The notes under the pieces: generated by a model | The model's database searches: none | The model's input: the letters and a program-made list of their open reading frames with translations, nothing else | What the model was told of the DNA's origin: nothing | Assembly: GCF_016906535.1 (NCBI RefSeq) | Contig: NC_057382.1 | Location: 744,001 to 808,000, forward strand | Source of the DNA: Rhizoctonia solani | Taxonomy: Eukaryota > Basidiomycota > Agaricomycetes > Cantharellales > Ceratobasidiaceae | DNA length: 64,000 nucleotides | Direction of reading: 5' to 3' | In this document: positions 56,812-64,000 of the stretch, one piece after another | Numbering within the stretch: the stretch's first letter is position 1 | Layout: every line of letters begins with the position of its first letter | Translations under genes and position numbers: made by a program

Positions 56812-59800
56812 TTACAGGGATGGGGTTGTTGGCGGCCAGGGCATCTGGATAATTAGCAAAGAAGTTGCGCAATTTGTCCTTGCAATGCTGTAGATCCTTG
56901 GCTGGTTCCCATGTGTCCTCATGGGGCGCATATCCTTTCCATCTCACCCTGTACTTCCAGATTCCGTCTTCTGCTGCCCAATCTACAAATTTGTCTACTT
57001 CGTACTCTTCTTCTCCTTCTGCTGTGATCACAGGCGGCGGAAGAGTGAATGTGCAATCAAACTCTGTGTCTTGTTTGAAAGCAGACAACAAGCTGACATG
57101 GAACGCATCATGAATTCTCATGGTCTCAGGGAGAGCCAGGCGATAGGCGTGAGAGCCCACTCTTTCTATAACAGGGAAAGGGCCATATTGTTTGTGGTCT
57201 AGCTTTTCATTGGGGCGCTGCAACGTGATATTGGAAGCCAGAAGCCAAACTTTGTCTCCTGGTTGAAACTCAGGAGGTAGTTTCCCTGTGTCTGTCTGTT
57301 TGTAGCGCTCCTGAGCCCATTTGATTGATGCCTGTACTTCCTGAATTGTCTCAGCCAGTTGCTTGGCTCTGTCATCAGCAATAGGTGATCCAGTGGGTTC
57401 CAGGAGTGGTGAAATGACAGGAGAACGTCCATACACAATCTCAAAGGGCGATTTGCCCGTTGCTTTGCTTCTGGCATTGTTGTGAGCAAATTCAGCCAGT
57501 GGGAGCCAATCAACCCAATCAGACTGTCTATGATTAATGAAGGGACGTAGGTAAGCCTCTAGCCATTGGTTCTTGATCTCAGTTTGCCCATCAGATTGTG
57601 GGTGGTAAGCAGTAGAGAAACTAGGAGTGATTTGCAGAGATTTGTACAGTGCCTTGAGGAATTTGGAGTTGAATGTAGTCCCTCTGTCAGACACAGTGTG
57701 CTTGGAAGTGCCATGTAGCTTCCAGACATGCTCCAGGAACATCTGAGCAACATCCTCAGCAGTAGCAGTTTCTTTGCAGGGAATCAGGTGCATCATCTTT
57801 GAGAAGCGGTCTACAACCACCAGGATGCTGTCATAACCCTTACACTTGGGAAACTTGACAATGAAATCATATGAGATGTCTTCCCAGGGACCTGCAGGGA
57901 CAGAAAGCGGGTCGAGAGCATAGTTGTGTGCATGACCCTTGCTTCCTTGGCAGATTTCACAAGACTCCACATAGCGGTTGACTTGGAACTTCATTGCTGG
58001 CCAGTAGTAGTGACAACTGATTAACTCTAGAGTTTGTGCTCTTCCTTGGTGACCAGAAGCAGGAGAATCATGGAAGTGAGATAAGAGTTGCTGTTTGGTC
58101 TCAGGTTCATCTGGCACAACTACTCTTCCTTGATACAGAAGTAGACCCTTCTGAATTGTATAGTCCTTGAACTTCTGTGCAACGCTGTGGGGCACGGATT
58201 TAGGATCTGATACAGCTAGCAAGATTGTGTCAAGACTAGGGTCTTCCTGGGTAGCTTCCTTGATTTGATCCAACAAGGACAGATCTATGTGTGCTGAAAA
58301 TGCCTCAAAGTGAGATTCTGGAATCATAACTTGTGGAGATGGTTCTAAGTCCATGTGATCTGGTCGTCTTGACAGGGCGTCAGGTTTCTGTGACTGCTTC
58401 CCAGGTCAATAAGCAATGACAAAGTTGTAAGACGCCAGCATGAGATGCCAGCGCGCATGACACCTGTTGAAGGTTCTAGCTGATTTCCAGTACTCCAGAT
58501 TCTTGTGATCAGTTAACACAGTGATTGGCTGCTCAGTTCCTTCCAGGAAGATTCTCCAGTGCTCAAATGCACGATTAATGGCAAGTAGCTCCTTATCATG
58601 TGTGTCATAGTGTCACAACCCTCTAACATATACCATTAGATTTGCACGATTTTTCTGATATTTTTACTATTTTTTCCGATCCGATTATCTCATGTTTTCT
58701 AGTCACGTGAGCTCGGCGTTTATTATGCCAAGATGCCACGCCAAGATGCCGTGCCAAGGGCGCTTAGGAGAAATCCACGCTTCTACGCAGCCCGCAGCTC
58801 TCTTCTTATTTACATTATGTACTTCTCTTTCTCACACACACAGACCATGTAGATAGCGCCCCTTGTCTATATATACAGCAGGAAAATTGCTTGGAGACAC
58901 CAAGTTGATTTTACCTTGTCTCATACCATTGAGGAGGATCCCCAGCCAGCTAAGCAGCCAGCCCCCAGTAGTTCAGAAGTTAACCCCCCTTCACTTGCGC
59001 TAACCACACCTCCCAGGCTAAGCCCCCTCTGCTATCAGAACCCAGCAGAAGTCCGCCTTACAGTGGCAGTAGTATAGCCTTAGGTAGTCAGTGGATTAGC
59101 TTTGTCTGTAGTAGTACAGCCTTAAGCGCCCGCCCCACTAGGGAGTACCCACATTACAGTGGTGTACAACACATAGTTCAGCTCAGCAGGTGAAAAACTG
59201 GCTGACATGAATGCAACAGGATATAGATGACCATCTTCCTTTCTCTGAGATAGTACAGCACCCATGGCTGCTCCAGAAGCGTCTGTTTCCAAGGTGTAAG
59301 GTTTAGATTCATCAGGGTGAGCTAGAACAGGCTCCTTGCAAATCTCAGCCTTGATTGCGTCAAATGCAGCCTTCTGTTCTACTAGCCAGATCCATGGTTG
59401 CTCCTTCTGAGTAAGGATATTCAGAGGGTGTGCTAAGCAAGAGAAGTTGGGAACAAAGCAACGGTAGAAGTTTGCAAAACCTAGGAATGATTGCACCTGT
59501 TTCACATTTTGGGGTTCAGGCCAATCCATGATTGCTTGCACCTTGTCCTTCTCCATGGAGATGCCCTTAGGAGTAATCACAAGACCAATGTAGGTGACTT
59601 CTGTGACAAAGAAGTAGCATTTGGCAGGGTTTCAGAATAAATTATGCTTCAGCAAGCAAGATAAGACTTCCTTGACATGTTCCACATGCTCTTCTCTTGA
59701 GTTTGAGAAGATCAAGATATCATCCAAATACACAACCACAGAGATGTCAAGTAAATCATGGAATATGTTGTTCATGAAGCGCATGAACACAGCTGGGGCG

Positions 59801-60783
59801 TTGCTAAGGCCAAATTGCATGACTGTGGGAGCAAAGTGACCAAGGGCAGTGCAAAATGCAGCCTTCCATTCATCTCCTTCCTTGATTCTGATGTTGTGAT
59901 ATCCATTCCTCAAATCTAGCTTTGTGAAGATCTTAGCATGGCGCAATTTCTCAATTAGCTTGTCCTGTCTGGGTAGTGCATATCTGTCCTTGATTGTGAT
60001 GGCATTTAGCCGGCAATAGTCCACCACTAAGCAAAGCCTGCCATCAGCCCTTTTTACAAACATCACTGGAGCTCCTGCTGGTGAGGTGGTTGGCACAATC
60101 TTCCCAGCTGCAAGTTCTGAATCAATGTGTTCCTTGAGTGCTTCTCTCTCTGCAGGGGTCATAGAATAGATAGGGCCATAGGGAGGCTGTTTGTCTTCTT
60201 CCAGGTCAATAGCAATGTCATAGGGGCAATGTTCTGGCAGTGTGGTAAAGAACTCTTCACTGAACACTTTCTGGAACTCCTGGAATTCAACAGGGAGGTT
60301 CTGGGGCTCAGGATTGATGCTGCCAGCTCGTGCTTCTGTAGCTAAGCGGAGTGAAACTTTCATGGTGGTCCAATCAATGTCTGGATTAGCCAATCTGAGC
60401 CATGGGGTTCCAAGGATAAGGTTTCTGTTTCCAAGGGGAAGAGCATAGAAGATGGCGGAAAATCGCCTGTTTTGAGAGCTAAAGACTAACCAAGCCTTGA
60501 AACAGATAGGGTTGCGGACTTGTTTGCCATTAATGCCAATGACAGAGCATGGGGAATCCAATTCAATGAGTGGAATGTTGTGAGAACGGGCAAATTGGGG
60601 ATCAATGAAGTTAGCAGGGGGACCAGAATCAATTAGAGCAGTTTGAGTGTCTGTGATTCCCTCTATGTCTATAGTGAGCAGTGGTGATCTATTGGTTTGC
60701 AGGGCTGCACAAAACAAGGGTTCTATAGACATTGAGGGAGATTCAGGAAGCCTAGACACAGGGCAAGACTTCCTCAGACTTTT
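56786..60783 (-). pseudogene. Gypsy-G3 pol (stops, LTR-B insertion)
   Basis: Protease ALIDSGPPANF. RT is open to a TGA at 59,632 in HNLF*NPAKC (TGC in G1). RNase H is split by solo LTR-B (58,611-59,171). A TGA near 58,407 in IAY*PGKQ lies at a CGG codon in G1. Integrase has VVVDRFSKM, VSDRGTTF and DGQTEIKNQ. The chromodomain reads EEEYEVDKFVDW...DTWEP. It ends KVKRG-TAG at 56,786, probably the ancestral pol stop. Confidence 0.88.
58611..59171 (+). mobile_element. Solo LTR-B, 561 bp, TSD CATAG
   Basis: Exact CATAG at 58,606-58,610 and 59,172-59,176. TGTCACAACCC...GTGTACAACA, with TAGTCACGTGAGCTCGGCG and a CTATATATAC box. It keeps more CpG than the copies at 34,462 and 43,854. Confidence 0.94.
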
Positions 60784-62390
60784 CCCACTTGGGGAAGTGA
60801 TTCCAGCTCTTCTACTTCTGCAGCCTTCCCTGATTCAGGCTTAGAGCATTCTATTGTTTTGAGGTGCCATCCATTCTTGCAGTCCTCCCATTTGTGAGAC
60901 TTCTCCCCACACTTGGAACATTCTCCAGCGTTTCTTCTTGCTTCCTGAACCTTCTTGGAAACAAAATTGCTTGAGCGCCCTTGAGCAGGGCGTTGTGGTG
61001 AGCTGGTGCTGCTGTTGCTATCTTTTCTTAGCTCCTTGCGTGCTTCAAACAGCGTGTCATCAATTAGACAGGCAGTGGAGATATACTCGTCCAGTGCAGT
61101 GATGTTCTTGTGCAGGGTGTACTCAATTAGCTTGCCTCTGACTTCTGCCTTGAGCCCCTGGCGGAAGGAGGCAATGAGGGCAGGGTCTGACCATTCTAGT
61201 TTGCTGGCTATGATTCTAAACTCTGTGGCATATTTGCTTGCTGATTTCAGCTGCTTGAGCTTGCGCAGGCGTTGTTCTACAATTTGTGCTGCTGCTGGAT
61301 TGCTCCAGTTGCGCAAGAATGCTGCTTCAAAGGTATTCCAGGATTCCAAGGTTGGCTTGTCATCCCCATTCAGCAGCTTCTCTAAGTAGATCTGTCCCCA
61401 CTTCTTGGGTTGCCCATCCTTTAAGTTCATGAGGACAAAGGAGATTCAACTGTGATCAGAAGGGAATGAGGAAGCATTGCTAAGGAAGTAGGTTTTGCAA
61501 TCCAGGATAAATGATTTGGCTGCAGGGCCCTTCTTGCCATCATACTTCTCAGGAGCAGGGATTTTGGATTTCGCTTGGACTGGACCAGGAGTTTGGGACA
61601 GTCCCCTGAAGGTGCTCTGCAGTGGGACAGATAAGGCTCTGCCCATGATGGTAGCAATGTTGTGTAGCGTTCTTGCCTCCTTTTCTTCATCTGTTTCTCC
61701 TGGTTGCGCTGATAGATATCCTTTGCTTAGGGGATTAATTGTTGCTGCTTGAGATGTGCTTGGGAGATCTACAGGCGTTGGTCTGGTGAAGGGCTGCTCT
61801 GGGTTGAGGTCAAGGTGTTTCTGGGTGTGTGGGATTGCCCAGGAGGTGTGTGGGGTTGTTTTAGGTGGTTCTGGTGACTCCAGTTTGACCCTTTCTCCTT
61901 TTGGGTCAGGCTCATCCTTGATAGGGACTAAGAAGTCCTTGTTGCCTGAGCTGCCTGAGCCAGAAGGGGCCTTGGGGGTGTTGTCTATGACTGTGAAGAC
62001 TCTTCTGGGAGGTGTGTGTGGATCTGTGCTGCTGGGGGCAGTCAGAAGGCGCTGAATTGCGCTCTCTACTGCTTGTGTAACGTCCTGCAACATGGTTTGT
62101 TTCCAAGCATCTAGATGGCTGATAAGGTGCCCTGTGTTCTTCTCCAGTAGTCTGTGGAGCGCTGGGGGTTGAGATCTGCTGCTGGCATTGTCGCCTATGA
62201 GATATCTGTGCAGGTGATTGAGTTTTGTAGCATCCTCTTGCTGCCAGAGGATTTCTGGACGGAGTTTGACCCTTGTGCAACTTATAGGTGCGTTGCAAGG
62301 TCCTTCTAGTGTGGCTGGAGTGATAAGAGGGGATGCCTGCCTCAATGCAAGTGAGGCCATTGATGATTTGCGTTATCTGGCATCTGCCAT
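60774..62390 (-). pseudogene. Gypsy-G3 gag
   Basis: ATG 62,390. Codon 6 is TAA (TCA in G1 and G2). The TGA shared with G2 lies at 61,446. Zinc knuckle CSKCGEKSHKWEDC. Ends GKV-TGA at 60,774, with the slippery G GGA AAA at 60,780-60,786. Confidence 0.87.
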
Positions 62391-62611
62391 AGCGTCTGAT
62401 GCAAACTACATGCAATCTGAGGGATGTATTGAGGTAAAAGAGTTCAGGTCTTTCTGAATCAATGTGAGGATAGCCTAGTTGGTGGTGTGCAATAACCCAG
62501 TGCGCCCCATGGCAAGGGAAAAGAGAACTGTAAGAAGTAAAGGTGGGGATGAGGACCTGAGTGATGTCCAGGTTGATAAATTGGCTACAGCCAGGAAAGA
62601 ACAATTCACAA

Positions 62612-63063
62612 TGTCACAACCAAGAGTGGAATGACTGCTATGAGATATTGGGACAATTCACACAGATGAGGGAGTGGGAAATTGACAAGGTGAATTGTTC
62701 TTGGGGTTTCCAAGCCAATTCACAGTCTTCTTTTATAACAAAAGTGAAAGGGGGTAAATACAAGGAGGAGGGACAGTGTCTGGGCCGCACAACTTGGAAG
62801 CATGATGGAGCATATGGCTCAGAAGCTCTACACATTGAACCGGGCCGGTGTGCAGCAAGATAAGCAAGATAGAAGCACTTAGAGCGGAGTAAGTCCAGGC
62901 TAAGTGCAAGAAGGGAACAAGGAAGAGGGAAGAACATAAACAGGGAAGATAGGAACTATGCAAACAGATGAGATGGATACAGATGAGTCCCCCAGACAAA
63001 TACCCTGGGGGGAGGGAGGTGACAGGCAGCACATAATTATGTCAGGAGGTGAGGCTCATGACA
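62612..63063 (-). repeat. Gypsy-G3 5' LTR
   Basis: 452 bp. The adjacent PBS (AAGAACAATTCAC on the plus strand, 62,597-62,609) is identical to that of G1. Confidence 0.92.
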
Positions 63064-64000
63064 GTTCTGCTAGCCCTTTTGCAGATACCTTCTTAGTTGT
63101 TGGGATAAAATGCCCAAGCTTAGAGAACAAATCTATAACCACCAGTACGGCGTTGTACCCTTGTGACTTAGGGAAACCAGTGATGAAGTTGTATGAGATG
63201 GTATGGAAGGGGAACAGGGGAACTTCCAGGGGTTTCAAAGCAATGGTGGGAGCATGAGCACATTGATTGGCCTGGCAGGTGGGGCAACACTCAACCCATT
63301 CTTTGGCTGAGGACTTCATTCCTGGCCACCAGTAATTCCAGCTCAGGAGTTTGAGGGTTCTCTGTTGACCTGGATGTCCCACCAGAGGTGAGTTGTGGAA
63401 TTCCTTCAGTAGTTGTTCTTTGAGGGGTTCTGAGTCAGGGACTACCAATTTTCCACGGTACCATAGAAGGTCTTCCTCCCAATTGTAATTCCTGTGAGCT
63501 TTCCAAATTGAGGGAGGGGCATTGTCTGCATCTTCTGTTAGGAAACTGATGATGGCATTGAGGGAAGGGTCCTCCCTTAATTTGGAGCAAATTTCTGTGA
63601 CGATTTCAAGCTCTTCTTCCAACATGTTGGCAAATACTTCTGAGGGGAGCATGATTTCTGGTTCCTGGGGTGTGTCTGTGTAATCTGACCTTCTGGACAG
63701 GGCATCTGATTTTCCCAACTGTTTCCCTGGGCAGTAGTGTATTTCAAAATTGAAATCACTCAAGAATACGCGCCAACAGGCATGCCTCCAATTAAATGTC
63801 TGTGCCTGCATCCAGTATTCCAAATTCCTGTGGTTGGTGAAAACTTGAATTGGCTTATGCATGGCTTCCAAGAAGATGTGCCATTCCTCCAGGGCTTTGA
63901 TGATGGCCAGCAACTCCTTGTTGTAGGTATTGTAACTTGCCTCAGCTCCTGAAAACAACTTGGATATGTACGCAATTGGGTGCAGACAGTTATCCTCCCC
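63064..64000 (-). pseudogene. Gypsy-B3 pol fragment (RNase H to integrase), runs off window
   Basis: Open in reverse from the window end to 63,064. RNase H tail (GAEASYNTYNKELLAIIKAL), FEIHYCPGKQ, integrase zinc domain GHPGQQRTLKLLSWNYWWPG...CPTCQANQ, and the start of the core (VVIDLFSKLGHF). It ends at KGLAEL, where the G3 LTR starts. No stop is visible in this part. The family is that of Gypsy-B1. Confidence 0.87.

Larger units (their letters stand above)
55449..63063 (-). mobile_element. Gypsy-G3: full-length, degraded, with solo LTR-B inside
   Basis: LTRs at 55,449-55,903 and 62,612-63,063 (455 and 452 bp), with more differences between them than in G1. Flanks AAAGT (in G2) and GTTCT (in Gypsy-B3) do not match, so its ends were joined by recombination rather than one clean insertion. 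Confidence 0.92.

Noticed and set aside
1..64000. Host genes, rRNA, or ordinary tRNAs
   Set aside because: Every ORF with recognisable domains belongs to a transposable element, and no rRNA-like or full tRNA-like sequence was noticed.

Overview
This window looks like transposable-element-packed heterochromatin from a basidiomycete (mushroom-class) fungus. No host gene is supported anywhere in the 64 kb. The call rests on chromodomain Ty3/gypsy (chromovirus) elements, Tf1/Tf2-type priming signals, transposase genes with 50-60 nt GT-AG introns, and a DDE transposase family that I know from Agaricomycetes. Rhizoctonia or another Ceratobasidiaceae is a guess from memory, not shown by the sequence.

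The families are named here by letter. Gypsy-A has a 581 bp LTR starting TGTTGTAGAC. Gypsy-B has a ~562 bp LTR. Gypsy-E has a long LTR starting TGTCATGAGCCACA. Gypsy-G is Tf2-like with a ~452 bp LTR. There is one Copia element. LTRs D, F, H and J are seen only as solo copies. Z is a long-TIR DNA transposon family with two members. The rest are a Tc1/mariner element, a 173 bp tRNA-like element K, a 1.47 kb palindrome and a small MITE.

Layout. (1) 1-14,511: an LTR-A remnant holds Gypsy-E. The 5' LTR of Gypsy-E holds transposon Z1, and Z1 holds an intact Tc1/mariner element and two solo LTRs, all with target-site duplications (TSDs). (2) 14,512-22,412: 5'-truncated Gypsy-B1 sits next to an inverted LTR-E split by transposon Z2. 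(3) 22,413-32,000: a Gypsy-A pol gene is broken by three solo LTRs of its own family, and one of these contains a full-length Copia. (4) 32,001-33,470: a near-perfect palindrome. (5) 33,471-48,591: Gypsy-B remnants, two K elements and two 1,515 bp LTR-H copies in opposite orientation. These LTRs mark an inversion that cut an RT gene into halves now lying on opposite strands. The first LTR-H contains the youngest element in the window, full-length Gypsy-G1 (35,675-42,719). (6) 48,592-52,652: LTR-H/J/A remnants, a MITE and 1.1 kb of unassigned DNA. (7) 52,653-64,000: truncated Gypsy-G2 (+) abuts full-length Gypsy-G3 (-), followed by another Gypsy-B pol.

Working parts that can be read directly: in Gypsy-E, -B2 and all three -G copies, gag and pol are joined by a -1 frameshift signal (A AAA AAT or G GGA AAA) just before the gag stop. 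Gypsy-G has a TATA box, a predicted mRNA 5' end and a PBS that pair over 13 nt, which is the Tf1 self-priming arrangement. The Copia PBS matches the anticodon region of initiator tRNA-Met. Gypsy-G also carries a third ORF after pol that I do not recognise. Only the Tc1 transposase appears uninterrupted. Most other coding regions carry stops, many explained by C-to-T change at CpG.
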